From positions 1 to 44,638 of the forward strand of contig VFZY01000025.1 in assembly GCA_016870915.1 (NCBI GenBank): 44,638 nucleotides of DNA, given 5' to 3'. Of the stretch, positions 36,979-44,638 are shown in pieces. The stretch's first letter is position 1, and each line of letters starts with the position of its first letter. The DNA is from Acidobacteriota bacterium. GTDB lineage: Bacteria > Acidobacteriota > Terriglobia > Bryobacterales > Bryobacteraceae. A program made the translations under genes and the position numbers. The notes beneath the pieces are model-generated. The model searched no databases. It worked only from the letters and a program-made list of their open reading frames with translations, and was not told where the DNA came from.

Positions 36979-37143
36979 ATGCGTATTATGTTATCCACCG
37001 TTCTCATTTCAGCCGGTTCAATGCTTGCCGCCAGCTCGTCTTCCACGAGTTCCACACCCGCGCCCGGGACCGACCTCTTCACGTCGTTAGGATTGGTCGC
37101 CCTGTTCATCGGTTGCTGGAAAGCACGCATGTTCCGCTCGTAA
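36979..37143 (+). CDS. small exported peptide with PEP-CTERM-like tail
   Basis: 54 aa from an ATG with GGAG nine bases upstream. It begins with a signal-like MRIMLSTVLISAGSMLA, then a Ser/Thr-rich middle (SSSSTSSTPAPGT) and a C-terminal helix, LFTSLGLVALFIGCW, ending in KARMFRS. The order Pro-x-Pro-Gly-Thr, helix, basic end resembles a PEP-CTERM sorting tail, though PAPG replaces PEP. If so it is a cell-surface peptide of about 20 residues. It might instead be a two-helix membrane peptide. No exosortase gene is in the window. Confidence 0.45.
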   Translation: MRIMLSTVLISAGSMLAASSSSTSSTPAPGTDLFTSLGLVALFIGCWKARMFRS

Positions 37144-37146
37144 TCA

Positions 37147-37173
37147 CAGTCCGTCAGTGCCAGTCCGTCAGTG
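37147..37173. repeat. 13-bp direct repeat
   Basis: CAGTCCGTCAGTG occurs twice, one base apart, between the small peptide stop and the PQQ dehydrogenase start. It could hold a tandem operator or be a slippage product. Confidence 0.6.
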
Positions 37174-37178
37174 ATACA

Positions 37179-37222
37179 CTGGCGTTTTCAAGCCATGAAT
37201 TCTCAAGCGATGAAAACGCCAG
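37179..37222. promoter_or_regulatory. 12-bp hairpin enclosing the PQQ dehydrogenase start
   Basis: CTGGCGTTTTCA (37179-37190) and TGAAAACGCCAG (37211-37222) are perfect complements with a 20-base loop. The loop holds the ATG at 37195, and the right arm begins inside the second ATG (37210-37212). Such a stem would hide the second start and limit ribosome access, so it may control translation. Confidence 0.55.
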
Positions 37223-38367
37223 CCTTCCTCCTTCTCACCGCCTGCTGGGCGGCCGCCGCCGAACGCAGGATCGTCCTTCCACCCCCCAACCACACCCCGT
37301 CCACCACCAATCCGCCGCGCGTCGTCGCCCAACCGGAGGGCCGCGCTCTGCGCCTGCCCGCCGGATTCCAGGCCACCGAATTCGCCTCCGGATTCCAAAA
37401 ACCGCGATTCCTGCTCCAACTCCCCTCCGGCGCCATTCTCCTCACCGATTCGGTGGCCGAAGGCGGAGTCTGGGCCATCCTGCCCGACAACTCGAAGAAG
37501 CAACTTCTCAAAGGCCTCGACCGGCCGTTCGGCATGGCGCTCTGGAAGGACTATCTTTACGTCGGCGAGCCCCAGTCCATCAAGCGCTACAAGTTCGATG
37601 CCGCCGCCCTCACCGCCGGCACGGGCGAGGAAGTGGTTTCCCTCAAGGGCTACGCCAAGGGCCACTGGACCCGGTCGCTCGCCTTCGACGCCAAGGGCCA
37701 AAAGCTCTACGTGGGCGTGGGCTCAGGCAGTAACGTCGATGCCGGCGACCCGAAAGACCGCGCCGCCATCAACGTCTACAACCCCGACGGCTCCGGCCAT
37801 CAGATCTTCGCCGCCGGCATCCGCAATCCCGTCAGCATCCGCTGGAATCCCGCCTCCGGCCGGCTCTGGACCACGGTCCAGGAACGCGACGCCCTCGGTG
37901 ATGATCTGGTGCCGGACTTCTTCACCGAAGTGAAGCAGGGCGCCTTCTACGGCTGGCCCTACGCCTATCTCGGACCAAACGAAGAACCGCGCCGGAAGGG
38001 AGAATCGCCCGAACTGGTCACCAAAACCATCGCCCCCGATGTCATTCTGCCCGCGCACGCCGCCGTCATGGACTTCGTCTTCTACACCGGCAGGCAGTTC
38101 CCCGCCCGCTACCGCAACGGAGCCTTCCTGGCCTACCGCGGTTCATCGAACCGCGCCAGGCGCGTGGGCTATTCCGTGAATTTCCTGCCCTTCAAGGGCG
38201 GCAAACCGGCCGGCAACCCCGAAGAGTTCCTGGGCGGCTGGATGCTCGGCGAGGATCAGAAGGAAGTGTGGGGCCGGCCCGTCGGCCTCCTGCAGATGAA
38301 CGACGGCAGCCTGCTCATCTCAGAAGACGGCAACAACAAGCTCTGGCGTGTGAGCTATCAGAAGTAG
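37195..38367 (+). CDS. PQQ-dependent sugar/sorbosone dehydrogenase, secreted
   Basis: About 390 aa from ATG 37195, or 385 from ATG 37210, which begins MKTPAFLLLTACWAAAA, a signal peptide. The mature part is a beta-propeller: LPAGFQATEFASGFQKPRFL, PFGMALWKDYLYVGEPQSIK, KGHWTRSLAFDAKGQKLYVG, FAAGIRNPVSIRWNP and FYGWPYAYLGPNEEP. These repeat units match soluble PQQ glucose/L-sorbosone dehydrogenases, which oxidise sugars or aldehydes in the periplasm and pass electrons onward. The ARG and His that bind PQQ are plausibly in GIRNPV and GHWTR. No pqq biosynthesis gene is present. The end lies 19 bases from the convergent ankyrin gene. Confidence 0.85.
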   Translation: MNSQAMKTPAFLLLTACWAAAAERRIVLPPPNHTPSTTNPPRVVAQPEGRALRLPAGFQATEFASGFQKPRFLLQLPSGAILLTDSVAEGGVWAILPDNSKKQLLKGLDRPFGMALWKDYLYVGEPQSIKRYKFDAAALTAGTGEEVVSLKGYAKGHWTRSLAFDAKGQKLYVGVGSGSNVDAGDPKDRAAINVYNPDGSGHQIFAAGIRNPVSIRWNPASGRLWTTVQERDALGDDLVPDFFTEVKQGAFYGWPYAYLGPNEEPRRKGESPELVTKTIAPDVILPAHAAVMDFVFYTGRQFPARYRNGAFLAYRGSSNRARRVGYSVNFLPFKGGKPAGNPEEFLGGWMLGEDQKEVWGRPVGLLQMNDGSLLISEDGNNKLWRVSYQK

Positions 38368-38386
38368 ACCGCAGCGACCCTAGCCG

Positions 38387-39664
38387 CTACTTCGCGCCCT
38401 TCGCCGCCGTCAGCTTCCGCAACAGCTCGATCACCGGCTTCGGCGCCTCGAACTCCGCCGCCTCAAGCGGCGTTCTGCCAAACCGGTCCTTCACCGCCAG
38501 ATCCGCCCCGCGGTCCACCAGAAACTGAATGATCTCGAGCGACCCGAACCGCGTCGCCGTGTGCAGCGCGCTCCCGCCCCCCGTCCGAGCCTCATTCACA
38601 TCCCCGCCCAGCTCCACCACCGCCTTCACCACGTCCAGCTTCCGGCTGCCCGCGGCAAACAACAGAGCGCCCGCCCCGTCCGGCGTCTTCGCCTTCGGGT
38701 CTGCCCCCAGAGCCACCAAGTCACGCACCATCGCCAGATTCCCCGCCTCCGCCGCCACGTGCAGCGGCGTCATGCCCGCCGTGTTCCGGTACGGATTGAC
38801 AGGACCCGGCGGCGGCAGCGTCCGGCCATTCACATCGGCCCCCCGCGCCACCAGATCCTTCACCAGCGACCCTTTCCCCTGCCGCACCGCCTCATGCAGC
38901 GGCAGATTGCCGCCGCTGTCGTGCGCATTCAGTTCCGCGCCGTGGTCCAGCATCCGCCGCGCCACCCCTTCGTGGCCGCGCATCAGCGCCACCAGGAACG
39001 GCGTCGCTCCGTCCTTCGCCCGCACACCCGTCGCTGCCTTGGCCGCGATCAGCGCATCCACCGCCGCCAGGTCGCCCTTCTGCGTCGCCAGCAGCAGCGC
39101 CGTGTACCCATTCTTCGACACCGCATTCACATCCGCGCCGCGCTCAATCAGCAGCTTCACCACCCCCGCGTGGCCTTCCGCCGCCGCCCACATCAGCGCG
39201 GTCTGGCCCATCCGGTTCTCCACCGTGCCCGCCTCCGCGCCCCGGTCCAGCAGCAGCCGAACCAGATCGGTGTGGCCCGCATGGGCCGCCGCCATCAACG
39301 GCGTGTCGCCGGACCAGCGTGCTGTCTTTACGTTGGCCTTGGCGTCCACCAGCAGCCGCGCGATGGCCAGATTGCCGTTGGCGCAAGCCAGCGAAAGCGG
39401 CGTTTCGCCATTCTCATCGGCACTGTTCACGTTGGCTCCGGCGCGCACCAGCGCGGAGACGATCTCCGTGTCCTCACGGCTCACCGCCCACGCCAACGCA
39501 GTGGACCCGTCCGGCCGCGCGGCACTGACATCCACGCCGCTCCGCAGCAGCGCCAGCACCGCCTTCTGATCCTTGTTCTGGACGGCTTCAATCAGCCCGG
39601 CCGCGGGCGCGCACCACGACACCGCCGGCGCCATCCACAGCAGGCCCAAACGGGTTGTTCTCAT
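38387..39664 (-). CDS. ankyrin-repeat protein, exported
   Basis: 425 aa from ATG 39664. A signal peptide (MRTTRLGLLWMAPAVSWCAPA) is followed by about eleven ankyrin repeats of 33 residues, for example NGETPLSLACANGNLAIARL and MGQTALMWAAAEGHAGVVKL. The repeats run to residue 410, with one insertion near DVNGRTLPPPGPVNPYRNTA. It has no catalytic domain, so it probably binds a partner in the periplasm. It is divergent from the DUF1592 gene, only 48 bases away; the two likely share a promoter region (TATAGT lies there). Such pairs are common in acidobacteria, so function may be linked. Confidence 0.88.
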   Translation of the reverse strand: MRTTRLGLLWMAPAVSWCAPAAGLIEAVQNKDQKAVLALLRSGVDVSAARPDGSTALAWAVSREDTEIVSALVRAGANVNSADENGETPLSLACANGNLAIARLLVDAKANVKTARWSGDTPLMAAAHAGHTDLVRLLLDRGAEAGTVENRMGQTALMWAAAEGHAGVVKLLIERGADVNAVSKNGYTALLLATQKGDLAAVDALIAAKAATGVRAKDGATPFLVALMRGHEGVARRMLDHGAELNAHDSGGNLPLHEAVRQGKGSLVKDLVARGADVNGRTLPPPGPVNPYRNTAGMTPLHVAAEAGNLAMVRDLVALGADPKAKTPDGAGALLFAAGSRKLDVVKAVVELGGDVNEARTGGGSALHTATRFGSLEIIQFLVDRGADLAVKDRFGRTPLEAAEFEAPKPVIELLRKLTAAKGAK

Positions 39665-39712
39665 ACCCGAATGATATAGTATTTGTGAAACCCCTCGCGA
39701 CCAGGAAATAGT

Positions 39713-42025
39713 GTGCTCAAACGTCTTTCCGCCCTGCTGTTGACCCCGGGCCTGCTCTGGTTTGCCCGCGCGGCGGACCCCGATCCGGCACACCTCCTCA
39801 CCCGCTACTGCGCCGGCTGCCACAATGACCGCCTGAAGTCCGGCCAGGTCTCCGTCACCGGCCTTCGCGCCGATGCCATTCCGTCCGGTGCCGCTACCTG
39901 GGAAAAGATCCTGCGCAAAGTGCGCACCGGCGAGATGCCGCCGCCCGGCCTGCCCCGCCCGGCTGCGGAAGACGCGGCCAGGTTCACCAACTGGCTCGAA
40001 ACCTCGCTCGACCGCGCCGGCGCCGCCCGCCCCCAACCCGGAGCGCCTCCCGCCCACCGCCTCAACCGCGCCGAATACAGCAACGCCATCCGCGACCTTC
40101 TGGGTCTCGACTTTGACCACGCCTCCTCGCTCCCCCCGGATGACGCCGGCTACGGCTTCGACAACATAGGCGAGGTGCTCACCGTATCGCCGGCGCACTT
40201 TGAGCGCTACATGGCCACCGCCCGGCGCGTGAGCCGCCTGGCCGTCGGCACCTTCAGAACCAGCGCGGCCATCGAACGCTACAACGCCCGCGGCGCCGCG
40301 GCCGAGGCCACCGAATCGCTGCCGCTCAACCAGCGCGGCACCATCACCGTCGAACGCTATTTCCCGTCGGACGCCGAATACGCCGTCGTGGTGCGCGTGC
40401 GCGGCAACCCCGCCGCCAACATGCCGCCGCCCAAACTCGATGTGCGCGTGGACGGCCGCCGCGAGAAACTGTTCGACGTCGTCATCAGCCAGGCAGAAGA
40501 GGCCCAGAACACCCGCAACTACGAGTTCCGGCGCAAGTTCACCGCCGGCATGCACACCCTGGGCGCCGGGTTCCTGAACGACTATTCGAAGGTGGAAAAC
40601 GGCGTCGTGGCGCGCCGCCTCTTCGCCCCGCCTCCGCCCACACCGGCCTCCGTGGACTATGTCACCATCGCCGGACCCTTCAACCCCACCGGCCCCGGCG
40701 ATACCGAAAGCCGCCGCCGCGTGTTCATCTGCCGGCCCGGCCCCGGGGTTACGGAACCGGCCTGCGCCGGCCGCATCATCGGCCGCCTCGCGCGCCTTGC
40801 CTACCGCCGGCCGGTCACCGCCGGCGATACCGCCCCCCTGATGAAGCTCTTTGCCGCCGGACGCAGCGAGTCGGGCTCCTTTGAAGGCGGAATCGAAACA
40901 GCCCTCCGCGCCATCCTGGTTTCGCCGGGCTTCCTCTTCCGCGTCGAATCGAACCCCGCCCCGGGAACCAAGCGGAAAGTCACCGAGTTGGAACTGGCCT
41001 CGCGCCTGTCCTTCTTCCTGTGGAGCAGCATTCCGGATGACCGCCTGCTGCGCCTTGCCGGGACGGGCAAACTCCGCGCTTCACTGGAAGCCGAGGTTCG
41101 GCGCATGCTCGCGGATCCCAGGGCCAAGGCGCTGGCCGATAACTTCGCCGGCCAGTGGCTGCACTTGCGCAACGTCTCCGGCTGGCGGCCCGATCCCGAC
41201 AAGTACCAGCAGTTCGACGAGCCCCTGCGCACCGCCTTCCAGCGCGAAACCGAGCTCTTCTTCGAACACATCGTCCGCCAGGACCGCAGCGCCATCGACT
41301 TCATCGCCGCCGACTACACCTTCCTCAACGAGCGTCTCGCCCGCCACTACGGCATCCCGGGCGTCCGCGGACCCTACTACCGCCGCGTCCAGCTCCAAAC
41401 GCCCGAGCGTGGGGGCGTCATGACCCACGGCAGCATCCTCACCGTCACCTCGTACCCAACCCGCACCTCGCCCGTGCTGCGCGGCAAGTGGATTCTGGAA
41501 AACATCCTCGGATCGCCGCCGCCGCCGCCGCCGCCCGACGTGCCTGACCTCGAAGACAAGGCCGCCGCGTCGGCCAAGGATCTCCGCGCGGCGCTCGAAA
41601 AGCACCGCGCCAATCCCGCCTGCGCCTCCTGCCACGCGCGCCTGGACCCCATGGGCTTCGCGCTCGAGAACTACGACGCCATCGGAAAGTTCCGCGCCGA
41701 GGAGGGCGGCCACCAGATCGACGCCTCGTCCCAGCTTCCCGGCGGCGCGCCGTTCCGCGGCGCCACCGGGCTCCGCACCGTTCTGCTGGAACGCAAGGAC
41801 CAGTTCATCGAGTGCCTGGCCGAAAAACTGCTCACCTACGCGCTGGGCCGCGGCTTGGAACACCCCGACTTCCCGGTGGTTCGCGAAATCCGCCGCCAAG
41901 GCGCGGCCAGGGAGTACCGGTTCTCGGCCCTGGCCCTGGCAGTGGTCAACAGCGTGCCATTCCAGATGAGAGAAGGCGTGGCTCCGGCCAGCCTCGCCGC
42001 CTCAACCTCACCGTTCAAAAGGTAA
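39713..42025 (+). CDS. DUF1587/1592/1588/1585 PSD cytochrome-like protein
   Basis: 770 aa from a GTG with AGGA upstream. A signal peptide is followed by LLTRYCAGCHNDRLKSG, a c-type haem site (C33, C36, H37). Then come DUF1587 (HRLNRAEYSNAIRDLLGL), DUF1592 and DUF1588 (about residues 300-600: LRAILVSPGFLFRVE, ELASRLSFFLWSSIPDD, LNERLARHYGIPG) and DUF1585 near the end. A second haem site lies at CASCHARLDPMGFALENYDA. These large proteins occur in planctomycetes and acidobacteria beside DUF1552 proteins; the function is unknown but probably electron transfer in polymer breakdown. A decayed copy of its last 30 or so codons lies directly downstream. Confidence 0.92.
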   Translation: MLKRLSALLLTPGLLWFARAADPDPAHLLTRYCAGCHNDRLKSGQVSVTGLRADAIPSGAATWEKILRKVRTGEMPPPGLPRPAAEDAARFTNWLETSLDRAGAARPQPGAPPAHRLNRAEYSNAIRDLLGLDFDHASSLPPDDAGYGFDNIGEVLTVSPAHFERYMATARRVSRLAVGTFRTSAAIERYNARGAAAEATESLPLNQRGTITVERYFPSDAEYAVVVRVRGNPAANMPPPKLDVRVDGRREKLFDVVISQAEEAQNTRNYEFRRKFTAGMHTLGAGFLNDYSKVENGVVARRLFAPPPPTPASVDYVTIAGPFNPTGPGDTESRRRVFICRPGPGVTEPACAGRIIGRLARLAYRRPVTAGDTAPLMKLFAAGRSESGSFEGGIETALRAILVSPGFLFRVESNPAPGTKRKVTELELASRLSFFLWSSIPDDRLLRLAGTGKLRASLEAEVRRMLADPRAKALADNFAGQWLHLRNVSGWRPDPDKYQQFDEPLRTAFQRETELFFEHIVRQDRSAIDFIAADYTFLNERLARHYGIPGVRGPYYRRVQLQTPERGGVMTHGSILTVTSYPTRTSPVLRGKWILENILGSPPPPPPPDVPDLEDKAAASAKDLRAALEKHRANPACASCHARLDPMGFALENYDAIGKFRAEEGGHQIDASSQLPGGAPFRGATGLRTVLLERKDQFIECLAEKLLTYALGRGLEHPDFPVVREIRRQGAAREYRFSALALAVVNSVPFQMREGVAPASLAASTSPFKR

Positions 42026-42043
42026 GCCGCGCCCCCCGCGGCT
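42025..42043 (+). other. GC hairpin right after the DUF1592 stop
   Basis: AGCCGCG and CGCGGCT form a 7-bp stem with a five-C loop, starting on the last base of the stop. There is no T run, so an intrinsic terminator is unlikely. It could protect the upstream mRNA or slow polymerase between the two genes. Confidence 0.4.
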
Positions 42044-42064
42044 CACTGGAATTCAATCGTCCCC

Positions 42065-42161
42065 CTGGCCATGGCATGGGCCAATAGCGTACCATGCGAA
42101 ATGAGGGAAAGCGCGGCACGACGAGAGCCTCGCCGCCTCAGCCGATCTGAAGAAGAGGTAA
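42065..42161 (+). pseudogene. decayed duplicate of the DUF1592 C-terminus
   Basis: This stretch matches 41930-42025 at an offset of 135-136 bases. About three quarters of the first 55 bases agree by eye, then AGCCTCGCCGCCTCA is exact, and both copies end in AGGTAA. In the parent frame it reads LAMAWANSVPCEMRES against LALAVVNSVPFQMREG. A one-base indel follows. The end of the remnant now supplies the AGAGG ribosome site of the DUF1552 gene. Confidence 0.7.
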
Positions 42162-42168
42162 ATCGATC

Positions 42169-43527
42169 ATGATCATCACCGGCAAAGCTCTCTCACGGCG
42201 CACCCTGCTGCGCGGTGCCGGCACAGCCCTGGCGCTGCCCCTGCTCGATTCGATGGTACCGGCCCTCGCCGCCCCCAATCGCAACGGCGGCCAGCCCGTT
42301 CGCCGGGCAGCGTTCCTCTACGTCCCGAACGGGATCATCATGAAGGATTGGACGCCGGCCGCCGAAGGATCCGGTTATGAGCTGACCAAGACGCTCAAGC
42401 CGCTGGAGGCCTTCCGGCAGAAGATGCTGGTGCTCACCGGTCTGGATCACTACAACGGCCAGTCGCTCGGCGATGGCGCGGGTGATCACGCTCGCGCCGG
42501 CGCCACCTGGCTCACCGGCGTGCATCCGAAGAAGACCCAGGGCGCGGACATCCACGCCGGCATCTCGGCCGACCAGATCATCGCCCGCGAGATCGGCAGG
42601 CAGACCACGCTCCCCTCGCTGGAGCTGGGCCTCGAAGACAACCGCATGGTCGGCAACTGCGATTCCGGCTATAGCTGTGCGTACTCCAACACCATCTCCT
42701 GGAGCTCTCCCACCACCCCCCTGCCGCCGGAGATGAATCCCCGGGCCGTCTTTGAACGCCTCTTTGGCGATGGCGAAACAACGGACCCGGTGGCGCGTGC
42801 CGCCCAGGCCCGCTCCGATCGCAGCATCCTCGACTTCGTGCGCGCCGACACGGCCCGCCTCGGCGCCGGTTTGGGCGCAACCGACAAGCGGAAACTGGGC
42901 GAGTACCTCGACTCGGTGCGCGAAATCGAACGCCGCATCCAGAAGCTGGAGCAAGGCGACCCCAACGCTGCTGCCATCCCCGCCCTCGACCGGCCGGCCG
43001 GCATCCCCCCCACCTTCGAAGAGCACATCGATCTCATGTTCGACCTGATGACCATCGCGTTCCAGGCCGACCTCACCCGCGTCGTCACCCTCATGATCGG
43101 CCGCGAAGGGGGCAACCGCACCTACCGTTCCATCGGCGTGCCGGATGCGCACCACGGCCTCTCGCATCATTTCAACGATGCGGGCAAGATCGACCGTCTC
43201 CAGAAAATCGACCAGCACCACACCCTGATGCTCAGCCGGTTCCTCAAGAAGTTGGATGAGGCGCGCGATGGCGCCGGGTCCCTGCTGGATCATTCCATGG
43301 TCGTCTACGGCAGCAGTCTGAGCGACGGCAACCGGCACCAGCATGACGACCTGCCCACAGTCCTGGCCGGCGGCGGCGCGGGCCTGGTCCACGGCGGACG
43401 CCACATCCGCTACAAGAAGGGCACGCCCATGACCAACCTGTTTCTCACACTCATGGACGGCATGGGATTGCGCCCCGAAAAGATCGGCGACAGCACCGGC
43501 AAGATAGAGCACCTCACGAATTTGTAA
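42169..43527 (+). CDS. DUF1552 protein with Tat signal
   Basis: 452 aa from ATG 42169 with AAGAGG upstream. It opens with SRRTLLRGAGTALALPLLD (S9, R10, R11), a twin-arginine signal, so it folds in the cytosol and is exported. Typical DUF1552 segments follow: RRAAFLYVPNGIIMKDWTP, LTGLDHYNGQSLGDGAGDHA, TWLTGVHPKKT, PSLELGLEDNRMVGNCDSGY and MVVYGSSLSDGNRHQHDDLP. The family resembles DUF1501 and sulfatase-like folds, but its role is unknown. It almost always follows a DUF1592 gene; here 143 bases hold the decayed duplicate between them. Confidence 0.92.
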   Translation: MIITGKALSRRTLLRGAGTALALPLLDSMVPALAAPNRNGGQPVRRAAFLYVPNGIIMKDWTPAAEGSGYELTKTLKPLEAFRQKMLVLTGLDHYNGQSLGDGAGDHARAGATWLTGVHPKKTQGADIHAGISADQIIAREIGRQTTLPSLELGLEDNRMVGNCDSGYSCAYSNTISWSSPTTPLPPEMNPRAVFERLFGDGETTDPVARAAQARSDRSILDFVRADTARLGAGLGATDKRKLGEYLDSVREIERRIQKLEQGDPNAAAIPALDRPAGIPPTFEEHIDLMFDLMTIAFQADLTRVVTLMIGREGGNRTYRSIGVPDAHHGLSHHFNDAGKIDRLQKIDQHHTLMLSRFLKKLDEARDGAGSLLDHSMVVYGSSLSDGNRHQHDDLPTVLAGGGAGLVHGGRHIRYKKGTPMTNLFLTLMDGMGLRPEKIGDSTGKIEHLTNL

Positions 43528-43585
43528 GACCTGTACCGGGGCCCGTTACGCCAAGTTGCTATAATCGGCCAGCGGTTCGCACGCC

Positions 43586-44533
43586 ATGGATCTGGACCAG
43601 CTTCACACGTTTCTGGAGATCGTCCGCCTGAAAAGCTTTTCGAAGGCCGCCCAGACCTGTTTCCGCACTCAGCCCGCCATTAGCGCCCAGGTCAGGCAGC
43701 TTGAGCAGGAGCTCAACGCCGCCCTCTTCGAACGCTTCGGCACCCGCATCGCCCTCACCACGGCGGGGAAAATCTTCGCCGAATACGCCGAGCAGATCCT
43801 CGACCTCCGCAAACGAGCCCAGTCCAGCATCAACGAACTCGAGCGGTCCCCCCGCGGTGAACTCGTCATCGCCGCCAACGAGGCCACTTGTATCTATGTG
43901 CTGCCCGAAGTCTTCTCGGAGTACAAGAAGCTCTTCCCCAACGTCCAGCTCAACGTGGACCGGTCCTACGGGTCGCGCGTGGTTCAGGCCGTCACCGACA
44001 ATCAGGCCGATTTCGGCGTCACCCAGTGGCCGGTGGAAGAGAAGAGGCTCCAGGTGGTGCGCATCCACTCCGACGAGATTCAGTTGATTGTGCGCGGCGG
44101 CCATCCCCTGGCGGCCCTGGACCGGCGCCTGGAACCGCGCGACCTCGTGGGCTTCCCCCTGCTGCTGCCCAAGTCCGGAACCACCCGCACACGGCTCAAT
44201 GCGTGGTTTGAGGCCGTGGAGGAAGAGCTGCAGATTTCGATGGATCTGGACTCAACCGAGATGATCAAGCGCTTCGTCATGGCCGCGTTGGGTGTCTCGT
44301 TCCTGGCGGTTTCGAACTTCCGCGAAGAAGCCGCCACCGGCCAGCTTGTTGGTCTGAGCCTCGCGCCTGAGCCGATGATCCGCCGGCTCTGCCTCGTGTA
44401 CCGGAAAGACAAGGCGCTCTCCAAGGCGGCCTTGGGGTTCATCGAAGTGATGTTGGCCAAGGCCGGAGATGGGCTCGACCGTTTCGAACCGCCCAAGAAC
44501 GCGGCGTCCCGCGGCGCGTGTCAACAACTTTGA
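43586..44533 (+). CDS. LysR-family transcriptional regulator
   Basis: 315 aa from ATG 43586. The N-terminal winged helix reads MDLDQLHTFLEIVRLKSFSK, then AAQTCFRTQPAISAQVRQLE and LTTAGKIFAEYAEQIL. The effector domain (about 88-300) begins GELVIAANEATCIYVLPEV and has GFPLLLPKSGTTRTRLNAWF and FVMAALGVSFLAVS. Overall it is closest to the CysB/Cbl-like or CbbR-like group, judged by eye. The target is unknown. It is not divergent from any gene in the window; regulated genes may lie beyond the edge. Confidence 0.92.
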   Translation: MDLDQLHTFLEIVRLKSFSKAAQTCFRTQPAISAQVRQLEQELNAALFERFGTRIALTTAGKIFAEYAEQILDLRKRAQSSINELERSPRGELVIAANEATCIYVLPEVFSEYKKLFPNVQLNVDRSYGSRVVQAVTDNQADFGVTQWPVEEKRLQVVRIHSDEIQLIVRGGHPLAALDRRLEPRDLVGFPLLLPKSGTTRTRLNAWFEAVEEELQISMDLDSTEMIKRFVMAALGVSFLAVSNFREEAATGQLVGLSLAPEPMIRRLCLVYRKDKALSKAALGFIEVMLAKAGDGLDRFEPPKNAASRGACQQL

Positions 44534-44551
44534 GACACCCGGCATGGGAAT

Positions 44552-44638
44552 TTACTGACGTTCCTCTCTGTCTGTTGGGCTGGTGTCGACCGGCTTGTTG
44601 ATCCAAACCTCCGATGGCAGGGGCAAAGGCTTGGGAGG
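44552..44638 (-). CDS. possible C-terminus of a gene beyond the window
   Basis: Twenty-eight open codons on the minus strand end in TAA at 44552-44554. The residues are polar and Pro-rich (SEVWINKPVDTSPTDREERQ), as expected of a natural protein end. It is convergent with the LysR gene, 18 bases away, like other pairs here. It is too short to identify and may be chance. Confidence 0.3.
   Translation of the reverse strand, partial: PPKPLPLPSEVWINKPVDTSPTDREERQ

Noticed and set aside
1..44638. A mobile island or prophage within the window
   Set aside because: I see no integrase, transposase, att repeats or tRNA, and GC content stays high with housekeeping genes on the same stretch.

Overview
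The window looks like a chromosome segment of a GC-rich acidobacterium, most likely from the Solibacter/Bryobacter lineage. This is an inference from gene content. It holds a DUF1592-type PSD cytochrome followed by a DUF1552 protein, a eukaryotic-like Ser/Thr kinase with a periplasmic TPR-like tail, a TPR-CHAT lipoprotein beside a divergent sigma-like gene, and many short secreted proteins. I see no tRNA, rRNA, CRISPR array, transposase, integrase or phage gene. No gap longer than about 270 bases lacks a gene. Most convergent pairs touch or overlap, and co-directional genes often overlap by ATGA or GTGA.

Layout: 1-694 is the edge of an alpha/beta hydrolase gene. 774-3687 holds a TauE/SafE permease and a minus-strand trio (small membrane protein, LolA-like protein, DUF1624-type membrane acyltransferase). 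3800-11167 is catabolic: an acyl-CoA synthetase, an M81 protein, an FAD oxidoreductase, an M20 amidohydrolase and an aminotransferase. 11133-14904 is a signalling pair: a kinase, and a receiver fused to an anti-sigma-type ATPase. An in-frame TAG cuts a zinc ribbon off the kinase. 14979-18175 holds a proline-rich, NleD/M91-like zinc protease, a TerC protein and a sigma-54 activator with a pseudo-receiver.

18297-22779 is the most unusual block: a TPR-CHAT lipoprotein, a sigma-like protein and a membrane anti-sigma-like protein in one orientation. The CHAT and sigma-like frames are each broken by what looks like one missing base; the second break lies in a run of nine G. 23150-32836 is a six-gene minus-strand operon: AddB-like and AddA-like helicase-nuclease, an imidazolonepropionase-like protein lacking most metal ligands, formimidoyltransferase, a PGPGW membrane protein and a purple-acid-phosphatase-like enzyme. 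32916-36716 is yceD-rpmF-plsX followed by dsbD.

36979-44533 has a tiny exported peptide with a PEP-CTERM-like tail, a PQQ/sorbosone-type dehydrogenase whose start lies in a 12-bp hairpin, an ankyrin protein, the DUF1592/DUF1552 pair with a decayed duplicate of the DUF1592 C-terminus between them, and a LysR regulator. The last 87 bases may hold the tail of a minus-strand gene.

Caveat: two frameshifts, one internal stop and several long G/C runs could be real decay, phase variation or assembly errors. The sequence alone cannot decide.
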